Assembly (NCBI RefSeq): GCF_937920075.1
Contig: NZ_CALETI010000324.1
Coordinates: forward strand, 1 to 11,376
Source of the DNA: an uncultured Agitococcus sp.
GTDB taxonomy: Bacteria; Pseudomonadota; Gammaproteobacteria; Pseudomonadales; Moraxellaceae
Length of the DNA: 11,376 bases
Direction of reading: 5' to 3'
Shown here: positions 1-6,446 of the stretch, in pieces
Numbering within the stretch: position 1 is the first letter of the stretch
Layout: each line of letters starts with the position of its first letter
Notes under the pieces: model-generated
What the model was told of the DNA's origin: nothing
Seen by the model: the letters and a program-made list of their open reading frames with translations, nothing else
Database searches by the model: none
Position numbers and translations under genes: made by a program

Positions 1-436
1 TAGCCACTGTAGGGTCACTTTGCCAACTCGACTCTTGTTCAATAATCGCTAATGCTGCACAAAAATATTGTGCTTCATAAGGAATTTTTAAACCTGTAAA
101 AGCCGATAAAATATCATCACGCCAGCCGTTACGCTCTTTAATGCCTATAGGTAATAAACTTTGTAATAACAATCGTGCTTCGTCAACACTGATGCCATTG
201 GTTTTAGTTGGTGTTGTTGTTGGCACAAGCACAGGAATCGTAGTTGTGTTGGTATTTGCCGTAGATGAATTTTTATTAGGCGTAACATCGCTAGGACTGA
301 TAATGGGTTTTGTGGTACTAACTGGAGGTACAGCCACAATTGGCGGTGGCAAAGGCTTCACCATCACAGGTTGACTACTACACGCAGACAAGATACTGAG
401 CGCAACTAACACAAAAACAAAATAAGATTTAAACAT
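1..436 (-). CDS. DUF1615 (YaiW-like) outer-membrane lipoprotein, 3' part outside the window
   Basis: The gene reads leftward from an ATG at 436-434 and stays open for 145 codons to the window edge, so the C-terminus is missing. Residues 1-19 form a lipoprotein signal: a short basic start, a hydrophobic run and a lipobox LSAC with Cys19 as the lipidated residue. Residues 20-80 are a Pro/Thr/Ser/Asn-rich linker, typical of a tether between the membrane anchor and a folded domain. From about residue 83 the sequence follows the start of E. coli YaiW as I remember it: a Pro-x-x-[IV]-K-[ED]-R segment, a Trp, a conserved Cys126, then EQESSWQSDP. YaiW is a surface-exposed outer-membrane lipoprotein linked to peptide uptake, and its biochemical role is not settled. 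The linker is longer than in YaiW. A weak AGG lies seven bases before the ATG. The neighbouring gene is divergent, so this one has its own promoter, which I cannot place. The family call is fairly firm; the function is unknown. Confidence 0.8.
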   Translation of the reverse strand, partial: MFKSYFVFVLVALSILSACSSQPVMVKPLPPPIVAVPPVSTTKPIISPSDVTPNKNSSTANTNTTTIPVLVPTTTPTKTNGISVDEARLLLQSLLPIGIKERNGWRDDILSAFTGLKIPYEAQYFCAALAIIEQESSWQSDPTVA

Positions 437-506
437 TAATAGCCTATATGATGATTGTCACTATTTTATTGTCTGTTCACCGATTACATTGATTGCATCA
501 ACGATT

Positions 507-512
507 GGGGGA
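507..512 (+). promoter_or_regulatory. Ribosome binding site that fixes the start of the solute-binding protein gene
   Basis: GGGGGA ends seven bases before the ATG at 520. A TTG at 493 in the same frame lies upstream of this site and would place it inside the gene. The ATG also puts the hydrophobic signal sequence close to the N-terminus. Confidence 0.75.
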
Positions 513-519
513 TACAACA

Positions 520-1731
520 ATGAACAACAAAAGCAAATATTATATGGCAGCTTCAGCATTAATGGCGGCAAGTATTGCCACGGCTGCACCCACAGCAAGC
601 ACAAAACCTGTGGTTTCGGGGTCTATTTTAAGCCGAGTACAAGCCTTTTTGGATAAACCTGCCACCTGGGACAAAATTCCTAAAAATGTGACCTTATGTA
701 TGTTTGCACCTGGCGGCATACAAGGCAAAACTTTTCAGTATGTTCGTAATAATATGTCGGAGTTAACCAAATACACCGCCATTGCTAAAGACATTGGTAT
801 TGATTTTAACGTTACTATGACTTCGCCAACCAATATGCGTATTGATTTAGCCTCAAGTAAATTAAAACGCAAAGTCAGTACAGACGTAAAGTTTAATATT
901 TATAACGATGAGCGTGTTGCCTCCGAAGATTTTAAAGTAGGGCAGTGTGATGGTATTGCCATGAGTAATATTCGCGCACGGCAATATAATCAGTTTGTCG
1001 GTAGTTTAGATGCGATTGGCGCAGTATTGTCTTATAAACAGTTAGGCGAAGTATTAAATATTTTGGCCAAGCCTGAAATGAATAAATATATGGTTAGCCA
1101 AAATTATGAAATTGTTGGCGTGATTCCGATGGGCGCGGCCTATATTATGGTCAATGACCGCAAAATTAACACTATTTCTAAGGCGGCAGGCAAAAAGGTG
1201 GCGGTGTTTGATTTTGATAAATCGCAAGCCAAAATGGTGCAAAACATTGGTGCACAACCGATTTCGGTCGATTTTTCTAATGTTGGCGGAAAGTTTAACA
1301 ATGGCCAAGTGGAGATTATGGCTGCGCCTGCCTTGGCGTTTGAGCCTTTAGAGTTGTATCGTGGCATGACCGATGCACAGGGCAATGCGCGTGGGGCGAT
1401 TATTAAGTTTCCGTTGTTGCAGGTGACGGGTGTGTTGATGATGTATCAAAACAAGTTTCCTGATGGTTTAGGGCCATTGATTCGTGAGTTTATTTCGGGA
1501 CAACTTGCGCCTGCCTATCAGTTTGTTTTAGAGACCGAAAACGAGATTCCGTCTAAGTTTTGGATGGATTTGCCCGAAGCCGATAAACCGGGTTATGTGG
1601 CAATGATGCGTACGGCGCGGATTCAAATGACTAAAGAAGGTCATTACGATAAACAAATGATGCGTTTGCTCAAAAATGTCCGTTGTAAACTTGAGCCAAG
1701 TAATTATGAATGTGCAATGAATGATGAGTGA
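520..1731 (+). CDS. Secreted TRAP-like putative solute-binding protein (orphan, no permease nearby)
   Basis: The product is 403 residues. Residues 1-23 are a Sec signal peptide (basic start, Ala-rich core, likely cleavage after Thr-Ala-Ala), so the mature protein should be periplasmic. The central part resembles TRAP (DctP-type) binding proteins: around residues 225-275 there is a GKKVAVFDFDKS strand, then an IGAQPISVDF strand, then a helix leading to NGQVEIMAAP, which is the usual order of the second lobe. Four cysteines (60, 143, 389, 398) could form two disulfides. I recall this family being annotated in Moraxellaceae as 'putative solute-binding protein' (DUF6091) and, in Acinetobacter, linked by name to AdeT; I cannot confirm that here. 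No TRAP membrane subunits are beside it, so the ligand and any partner transporter are unknown. The gene stands alone between a divergent lipoprotein gene and a convergent efflux operon. Secretion is a firm call, the binding-protein fold is likely, and the substrate is open. Confidence 0.75.
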   Translation: MNNKSKYYMAASALMAASIATAAPTASTKPVVSGSILSRVQAFLDKPATWDKIPKNVTLCMFAPGGIQGKTFQYVRNNMSELTKYTAIAKDIGIDFNVTMTSPTNMRIDLASSKLKRKVSTDVKFNIYNDERVASEDFKVGQCDGIAMSNIRARQYNQFVGSLDAIGAVLSYKQLGEVLNILAKPEMNKYMVSQNYEIVGVIPMGAAYIMVNDRKINTISKAAGKKVAVFDFDKSQAKMVQNIGAQPISVDFSNVGGKFNNGQVEIMAAPALAFEPLELYRGMTDAQGNARGAIIKFPLLQVTGVLMMYQNKFPDGLGPLIREFISGQLAPAYQFVLETENEIPSKFWMDLPEADKPGYVAMMRTARIQMTKEGHYDKQMMRLLKNVRCKLEPSNYECAMNDE

Positions 1732-1736
1732 TTAGC

Positions 1737-1767
1737 ATAATAGCTTAGGATAGGCCTAAGCTATTAT
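1737..1767. terminator. Perfect 13-bp inverted repeat between convergent genes, probable terminator
   Basis: The arm ATAATAGCTTAGG (1737-1749) and its exact complement CCTAAGCTATTAT (1755-1767) enclose a five-base loop. The hairpin begins six bases after the solute-binding protein stop and sits between that gene and the oppositely oriented efflux operon. It could therefore stop transcription from both sides. There is no long T run on either strand, so it may act as a weak intrinsic terminator or simply protect the 3' end of the mRNA. Confidence 0.6.
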
Positions 1768-1769
1768 CT

Positions 1770-1815
1770 AAGTCGGGTGTCCGTATTTGTCAGGGCAGAT
1801 CAGTGCAACAAAGCC
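1770..1815 (-). mobile_element. Possible insertion-sequence end remnant (IS3-family-like), no transposase
   Basis: Read on the minus strand from 1802, the sequence begins TGATCTGCCC and continues to GGACACCCGAC. Compared with the end of E. coli IS3 as I remember it, about 17 of the first 26 bases agree without gaps, including TGATCT at the tip and GGACAC inside. Immediately outside it, 1815-1803 on the minus strand reads GGCTTTGTTGCAC, which resembles ends of IS903-type (IS5-family) elements. No transposase reading frame and no convincing partner end is visible, so any element has decayed to a stub. This rests on pattern memory alone. Confidence 0.35.
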
Positions 1816-1847
1816 GGTTTCTTCCCTCAACCCACATTACCTCGTCA

Positions 1848-4800
1848 TTATTTATTAACCCTACGTTGCAAGCCAAAATACAACAAGGGAATTAACACCA
1901 AGGTTAAAAACGTTGACACCAAAATCCCCGAGATTAACGAAATGGCTAAACCATTAAAAATCGGGTCATCCAAAATAAATAACGCCCCTAACATAGCGGC
2001 TAAACCTGTGAGCATAATCGGTTTAGCACGTGTGCTGGCAGCTTGAATCACTGCTTCATCCAAGGCCATGCCTTCGGCTAATTTTAATTGAATAAAATCT
2101 ACCAACAAAATCGAATTACGGACAATAATACCTGCCAAGGCAATCATGCCAATCATTGAGGTGGCGGTGAATTGTGCGCCCAACAAAGCATGGCTGGGCA
2201 TCACCCCAATAATGGTTAAGGGAATTGGCATCATAATCACCGCAGGAATGGCATAAGAGTGAAATTGAGCAACGACTAACAAATAAATCAACACCAAACC
2301 CACCGCATACGCAATTCCCATATCTCTAAAGGTTTCATAGGTAATTTGCCATTCACCATCCCATTTAATGGCAAACTCACGCAAGGCATCATCAGGCTGA
2401 CGAATAAAATACTCCGTCAGTTTGGCCGAATAGGGCAAGTTTAATTGCGCTAAACCGTCACGCATGGCAAACAAACCATATAACGGCGAATCTAGTTTTC
2501 CTGCAAAATCGGCAAACACATAACTAACTGGCAATAAATCTTTATGATAAATCGCTTGTTCAGTTGGCTCTTCGCTAATGTTGACCAATTCGGATAAAGG
2601 AATTAACGAGCCATCATCAGCTTTAACCGGTAATTTTAAAATATTCGCCAATTGTGATTTGTCGTTATCTGCCAAACTGACACGCATCGGCACAGCATAT
2701 TTGGCATCGTTGGCAAACAATACGCTGCTTTGTTGGCCTGTTAAGGCTAGTTGTAGCGTTTGGGTAATGGTTTGCGAGTTAACGCCCAACATCATCGCTT
2801 TGTTTTGGTCAACCAATAGCCGTTTTTGCATGGCTTGGGCGACAACCGTGCTATCAATATCGACCATGCCAGCCTGTTGCTTAAATTTGGCTTCTAACAA
2901 GGTGGCCACTTGTTGTTGGCTTTGTTGGTCTGGTGCATAAATCTCAGCAACAATCGGGGCTAACACAGGCGGGCCGGGTGGCACTTCAACCACTTTTAGT
3001 TTCGCTTGATGTTGACGAGCAATGTTTTGCAAATCGGCACGAATACGACTAACAATGGCATGGCTTTGTTGGTGGCGATGATGTTTATCCACTAAGTTAA
3101 CCTGAATATCGCCTTGTTCGGCTTGAGCACGTAAATAATACTGACGCACCAAACCATTAAAGTTAATCGGTGCGCTGCTACCTGCATAGGCTTGATAATC
3201 AGTGACTTCGGGAACGGTGGCTAAATACGCGCCTAAATCGTGTAATACGGCGGCGGTTTTTTCTACAGGTGTGCCTGTCGGCATATCAACCAAAATTTGA
3301 AATTCAGACTTATTATCAAAGGGCAACATCTTTAACACCACCCATTGCACCACTGCCAAACTGATGGCTAAGGCAATTAATACGACAATGCCCAAATACA
3401 AACCATGACGACGTTTTTGGCCTTGTTGTGGGTGCAAAAAAGGTGTCATGATTTTTCTAAAGATTGGCTCTAAAGGGGAGTGGACTTCGTGGCTGTCATG
3501 ACTACTGGTGGGGGTATGTTTGGCCATTAATTTTAAAGCCAACCACGGGGTAATGCTAAAGGCAATAAACAAGGAAATGAGCATGCCCATCGAGGCATTA
3601 ATCGGAATAGGGCTCATATAAGGGCCCATTAAACCACTGACAAAGGCCATCGGTAATAACGCAGCAATCACCGTAAACGTGGCTAAAATAGTTGGATTAC
3701 CCACTTCATCAACGGCTACAGGAATCACTTCGGCTAAAGGCTTATTGTCTAATTGCATCCGACGGTGAATGTTTTCAACCACCACAATGGCATCATCGAC
3801 CAAAATACCAATCGAAAAAATTAAGGCAAATAAAGACACACGATTGAGGGTAAAGCCCCATGCCCACGAAGCAAACAAGGTCGCGGCAAGGGTTAATAAC
3901 ACGGCTAAACCGACAATCACTGCTTCACGTTTGCCAAGCGCAATAAACACCAACACAATGACTGATAAGGTCGCAAACAATAATTTTTGCATCAGTTTTT
4001 GCGCTTTTTCGTTGGCAGTTTCGCCATAGTTGCGTGTGACCGTCACTTCAACATCGGCAGGAATCATCGTGTTTTTTAGGCTATTCACCCGTTGTAACAC
4101 GCGCTCCGCCACATCTACCGCGTTTTCGCCCGTTTTTTTGCTAATTGCTAAAGTAACAGAAGGAAATTCACCTTGTTGGCTAATGCCTCGTTGTGCGGCA
4201 GCCATGCCTGTCCCCAACCAACTGTATTGGCTGGCGGTGCTTGCACCATCGTGAATGGTGGCGACATCATTTAAATAAATCGCTTGGCCATCATTAACGG
4301 CAATCACCAAACGACCAACATCTTCAGCAGAACGCAAAAAATCATTCGCTTCAATATGAGTTACACGGTTATTGGCCACCAAGTCACCAGAAGTTAAGGC
4401 ACTATTACTTTGTTGTAAACGTTGACTGACTTCTAAAGCACTGAGCTGATGCGCTTGTAAACGTGCGCTATCTAACTCAATGTTTAATACTCTGGGTGAT
4501 GTGCCAATGCTATATACTTCGCGAGTGCCTGAAACCCGTTTTAGCTCTAATTCGATGCTATGGGCAATACGACCTAAATCATAAGCACCTTTGTTGCCTT
4601 GCGCTTGCCATAAGGTTAACGACAAAATCGGCACATCATCAATGCCTTTGGTTTTAATTAAGGGTTCGCCAACGCCTAATTGTGGGTTTAACCAATCTTT
4701 GTTGTTATTAATCGCTTCATATAAACGCACAATGGCTTCGTTGCGCGCTACACCCACTTTAAACTGTACGGTTAACAAGGCCATATTCGGTTTAGAGACC

Positions 4801-5054
4801 GAATAAACGTGTTCAATGCCTTGAATTTGTGACAACACTTGCTCGGCAGGCACAGACACTAAACGTTCAACATCGCTGGCTTTTGCTCCCATAAATGGAA
4901 TCATCACATTAGCCATCGTCACATCAATTTGTGGTTCTTCTTCACGAGGCGTAACGGCTAAGGCAAACAAACCCAGCAAAAAGGCAATCACCGCCAACAG
5001 GGGTGTGAGTTGTGAGCGCAAAAAAAAGCGACTTAACTTACCTGAAATACCCAT
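1848..5054 (-). CDS. RND-superfamily efflux pump, inner-membrane subunit (AcrB-like)
   Basis: The 1068-residue product has the normal length and layout of a hydrophobic/amphiphilic efflux RND permease. It has a first membrane helix at about 14-34, then the motif PREEEPQID, a large periplasmic loop, helices TM2-TM6 at about 355-510, a second periplasmic loop, and TM8-TM12 at about 912-1060. Proton-relay residues are visible: Asp420-Asp421 in TM4 within GILVDDAIVVVEN. Where AcrB has its essential Lys940, this protein has Arg979 (GIIVRNSILLVDF), as in some other RND branches. The pump should work as a trimer exporting a substrate from periplasm or membrane through an outer-membrane channel, driven by protons. 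The ATG at 5054 follows GGAG (5067-5064), which lies in the last codons of the adaptor gene, so the two are translationally close. No TolC-type channel gene is present. The substrate cannot be read from the sequence; the operon partner (DUF2892) and the operator suggest reactive sulfur, aldehyde or metal stress rather than a classic drug. Confidence 0.93.
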   Translation of the reverse strand: MGISGKLSRFFLRSQLTPLLAVIAFLLGLFALAVTPREEEPQIDVTMANVMIPFMGAKASDVERLVSVPAEQVLSQIQGIEHVYSVSKPNMALLTVQFKVGVARNEAIVRLYEAINNNKDWLNPQLGVGEPLIKTKGIDDVPILSLTLWQAQGNKGAYDLGRIAHSIELELKRVSGTREVYSIGTSPRVLNIELDSARLQAHQLSALEVSQRLQQSNSALTSGDLVANNRVTHIEANDFLRSAEDVGRLVIAVNDGQAIYLNDVATIHDGASTASQYSWLGTGMAAAQRGISQQGEFPSVTLAISKKTGENAVDVAERVLQRVNSLKNTMIPADVEVTVTRNYGETANEKAQKLMQKLLFATLSVIVLVFIALGKREAVIVGLAVLLTLAATLFASWAWGFTLNRVSLFALIFSIGILVDDAIVVVENIHRRMQLDNKPLAEVIPVAVDEVGNPTILATFTVIAALLPMAFVSGLMGPYMSPIPINASMGMLISLFIAFSITPWLALKLMAKHTPTSSHDSHEVHSPLEPIFRKIMTPFLHPQQGQKRRHGLYLGIVVLIALAISLAVVQWVVLKMLPFDNKSEFQILVDMPTGTPVEKTAAVLHDLGAYLATVPEVTDYQAYAGSSAPINFNGLVRQYYLRAQAEQGDIQVNLVDKHHRHQQSHAIVSRIRADLQNIARQHQAKLKVVEVPPGPPVLAPIVAEIYAPDQQSQQQVATLLEAKFKQQAGMVDIDSTVVAQAMQKRLLVDQNKAMMLGVNSQTITQTLQLALTGQQSSVLFANDAKYAVPMRVSLADNDKSQLANILKLPVKADDGSLIPLSELVNISEEPTEQAIYHKDLLPVSYVFADFAGKLDSPLYGLFAMRDGLAQLNLPYSAKLTEYFIRQPDDALREFAIKWDGEWQITYETFRDMGIAYAVGLVLIYLLVVAQFHSYAIPAVIMMPIPLTIIGVMPSHALLGAQFTATSMIGMIALAGIIVRNSILLVDFIQLKLAEGMALDEAVIQAASTRAKPIMLTGLAAMLGALFILDDPIFNGLAISLISGILVSTFLTLVLIPLLYFGLQRRVNK

Positions 5055-5058
5055 GAGT

Positions 5059-6063
5059 TTAGACTCCTAACCCAGCAGCAATCGGTTCAAGGGCAATGGT
5101 TTCACCTGCTTCTAAACCTGCCAACACTTCAACCCAACCATTGGCAAGCGTTTTACCCAAACGAATTTGACGTAGTTGCGGCTTTTGTTTTGGTTTAATC
5201 ACATACACCGCATTTAATTCGCTACGTTGCAACACGCTGGCTTTTGGAATTACTAAACGTTGTTCTTGACCAACGACAAAATGCACTTTGGCGAGTTGAT
5301 TGGGTAAAACGGAACTATTTTCGGGCAGGGCAATCCGCACTTCACTAGTGTGAGTGCGGGCATCAGCAGTGGGAATAAACGTTATTTTTGAGGCACTTAA
5401 CCATGAGCTTTGGCCGTTAAGTTCGATATAGGCTTTGTTATAACTTTGAATGGCTGACATTTGGCTTTGAGGCACATGACTGCTTAGGCGCAAATAACGT
5501 GGATCATAACCTGTGGCCAATGGTTTGCCAGCAAAAGCCATTTCACCCACTTCAACATGCAATGCCGACATCACGCCAGAGTAGGGGGCATTAATGGTGG
5601 TAAAGTTGCGGTTAGTTGTTGATTGTTTAAGACCCGCTTGTAAGGTATTTACTTGAGCAACAGCACTTTTGTAGTCAGCTTCTGCTTTATCGAGTTGCGC
5701 CTGACCCACATATTGTTGCTGAAATAACTCTTTAATCCGTTGATATTGCTTTTGTAAATTATCGCGTTGTACTTCGGCTTCACGCACCCGCGCTTGCATC
5801 CCTGCCACATCATCATTAGCGGTGGCGGCATCAATACGCATAATCGCTTGACCTTGTTGGACTTTATCACCCGCTCTAAAATAAATATTCACAATACGGC
5901 CAGTCACTTGTGCGCTGACTGTTGATTGACGTTCTGCTTCAGCATTAGCCACCGTATCGTAGGTATTTTCCACCAAACGATAACTCACCATGGTCGTTTT
6001 TAAGGGGGCAGCCGCTACCGAAGTGACTAAGGTGAGACTGGCTAAGACTAAAGCAGTTTTCAT
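5059..6063 (-). CDS. RND pump periplasmic adaptor (membrane fusion protein)
   Basis: This 334-residue protein links the RND pump to an outer-membrane channel. Residues 1-19 are a cleavable signal peptide ending in Val-Ala-Ala-Ala; there is no lipobox cysteine, so it is not lipid-anchored like AcrA. A lipoyl/barrel-sandwich half follows (about 47-80, with VTGRIVNIYFRAGDKVQQG and IMRIDAA). A charged, Gln-rich alpha-helical hairpin (about 85-150) comes next, then the second lipoyl half (INAPYSGVMSALHVEVGEMAFAGKPL), a beta-barrel and a membrane-proximal domain. The short hairpin and total length are at the small end for HAE-type adaptors. The ATG at 6063 is chosen because GGAG lies seven bases upstream; an in-frame TTG at 6081 precedes that site. 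The gene starts 15 bases after the DUF2892 stop and ends five bases before the pump start, so the three form one operon. Confidence 0.92.
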   Translation of the reverse strand: MKTALVLASLTLVTSVAAAPLKTTMVSYRLVENTYDTVANAEAERQSTVSAQVTGRIVNIYFRAGDKVQQGQAIMRIDAATANDDVAGMQARVREAEVQRDNLQKQYQRIKELFQQQYVGQAQLDKAEADYKSAVAQVNTLQAGLKQSTTNRNFTTINAPYSGVMSALHVEVGEMAFAGKPLATGYDPRYLRLSSHVPQSQMSAIQSYNKAYIELNGQSSWLSASKITFIPTADARTHTSEVRIALPENSSVLPNQLAKVHFVVGQEQRLVIPKASVLQRSELNAVYVIKPKQKPQLRQIRLGKTLANGWVEVLAGLEAGETIALEPIAAGLGV

Positions 6064-6070
6064 GGGATAA

Positions 6071-6074
6071 CTCC
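6071..6074 (-). promoter_or_regulatory. Ribosome binding site that fixes the adaptor start
   Basis: GGAG on the minus strand lies seven bases before the ATG at 6063-6061. It rules out the longer TTG-initiated version starting at 6081, whose first codons would overlap this site and the end of the previous gene. Confidence 0.75.
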
Positions 6075-6077
6075 AAA

Positions 6078-6281
6078 TCAATTAACCACAACTTCGCGTT
6101 TAAAGCCCAATTTGCCTAATAACCATACCATCGGACACCAACCTGTAAACGCAGATTGAATCAAGTTTAGGCCAATAAATACGGTAAACAAAAACCACAT
6201 CGGATTGACAAAGTGCGCTAATAACACGCTGATAATCACAAACGTACCTGCCACCAAACGTAAGCCCGCATTAATAGTCAT
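6078..6281 (-). CDS. DUF2892 (YgaP-type transmembrane domain) small inner-membrane protein
   Basis: The product is 67 residues with two hydrophobic segments (about 8-24 and 27-45). It shows the family signature NPMWFLFTVFIGLNLIQSAFTGWCP, with a conserved Cys in the WCP motif, then a short basic tail. This domain forms the membrane part of rhodanese-membrane fusion proteins such as E. coli YgaP and also occurs alone; it is commonly found with sulfur-transfer, persulfide or sulfide-stress genes. Here it is the first gene of an operon with an RND adaptor and pump. AGAGG lies eight bases before the ATG at 6281. The operon promoter and a CsoR-type inverted repeat lie directly upstream. The exact activity of free-standing DUF2892 proteins is not established. 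The family assignment is firm; the link to sulfur stress is inferred from family habit and from the operator. Confidence 0.88.
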   Translation of the reverse strand: MTINAGLRLVAGTFVIISVLLAHFVNPMWFLFTVFIGLNLIQSAFTGWCPMVWLLGKLGFKREVVVN

Positions 6282-6311
6282 GATCTTTACCTCTGTTATT
6301 TGTCTATAGTT

Positions 6312-6338
6312 AATATACTATACCCCCTATAGTATATT
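6312..6338. promoter_or_regulatory. Inverted repeat around a C5 run, candidate CsoR/RcnR/FrmR/CstR-family operator
   Basis: AATATACTATA (6312-6322), CCCCC (6323-6327) and TATAGTATATT (6328-6338) form a perfect 11-bp inverted repeat with a pure C/G centre. AT-rich arms around a short G/C tract are the known operator layout for the CsoR-family (DUF156) repressors that sense copper, nickel/cobalt, formaldehyde or persulfide. The site covers the spacer and both boxes of the efflux-operon promoter, as expected for a repressor site. No DUF156 gene is in the window, so the regulator would be encoded elsewhere. Confidence 0.65.
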
Positions 6339-6343
6339 GGCAA
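6315..6343 (-). promoter_or_regulatory. Sigma-70-type promoter of the DUF2892-adaptor-RND operon
   Basis: On the minus strand TTGCCA (6343-6338, five of six to TTGACA) and TAGTAT (6320-6315, four of six to TATAAT) are separated by exactly 17 bases. Transcription would start near 6308, about 27 bases before the DUF2892 ATG. The inverted repeat 6312-6338 lies over the whole core promoter. Confidence 0.6.
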
Positions 6344-6372
6344 GCATCAATTGAATGAATCAATTAATTCAC

Positions 6373-6401
6373 TTGTACAAATATTTTATAAGGTGTATTT
6401 T
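6373..6401 (+). promoter_or_regulatory. Probable hmp promoter
   Basis: TTGTAC (6373-6378) and TATTTT (6396-6401) are 17 bases apart. Both boxes are weak matches, but the placement puts the NsrR operator across the -10 box and the start point (about 6408), where a repressor would block initiation. Confidence 0.45.
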
Positions 6402-6412
6402 AAATACATCTT
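6390..6412. promoter_or_regulatory. NsrR operator upstream of hmp
   Basis: AAGGTGTATTT (6390-6400), a central T, then AAATACATCTT (6402-6412) form an 11-1-11 inverted repeat with one mismatch (G6393). This fits the known NsrR operator of enterobacteria, in which AAnATGnATTT half-sites face each other across one base. hmp is the classic NsrR target, and an nsrR gene lies downstream at 7771. Confidence 0.85.
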
Positions 6413-6434
6413 ATATTTAATTGTATTGTTACCA

Positions 6435-6440
6435 AAGGGG
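6435..6440 (+). promoter_or_regulatory. Ribosome binding site that fixes the hmp start
   Basis: AAGGGG lies six bases before the ATG at 6447. The open frame continues upstream to an ATG at 6351, but that would put the promoter and the NsrR operator inside the gene. Confidence 0.8.
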
Positions 6441-6446
6441 CGAGCC

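Noticed and set aside
145..374. Small open frames on both strands overlapping the lipoprotein gene
   Set aside because: They are frame shadows of the DUF1615 gene: low-complexity Val/Gly or Gln-rich translations without ribosome binding sites.
489..501. Inverted repeat TTGAT-TGC-ATCAA upstream of the solute-binding protein gene
   Set aside because: Five-base arms are common by chance in AT-rich DNA, and no regulator or clear promoter boxes support it.
1777..2046. Plus-strand open frame of 89 codons over the end of the RND gene
   Set aside because: Most of it is antisense to the pump gene, and its first part covers the suspected insertion-sequence stub; the translation looks like no known protein.
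2578..4806. Several plus-strand open frames of 64-120 codons opposite the RND pump gene
   Set aside because: They lie entirely antisense to a well-supported RND gene, lack start signals, and have compositions expected from reverse-strand reading.
6351..6446. Upstream in-frame extension of hmp beginning with an ATG at 6351
   Set aside because: It has no ribosome binding site, would place the promoter and the NsrR operator inside the coding region, and adds a hydrophobic leader not found in flavohaemoglobins.
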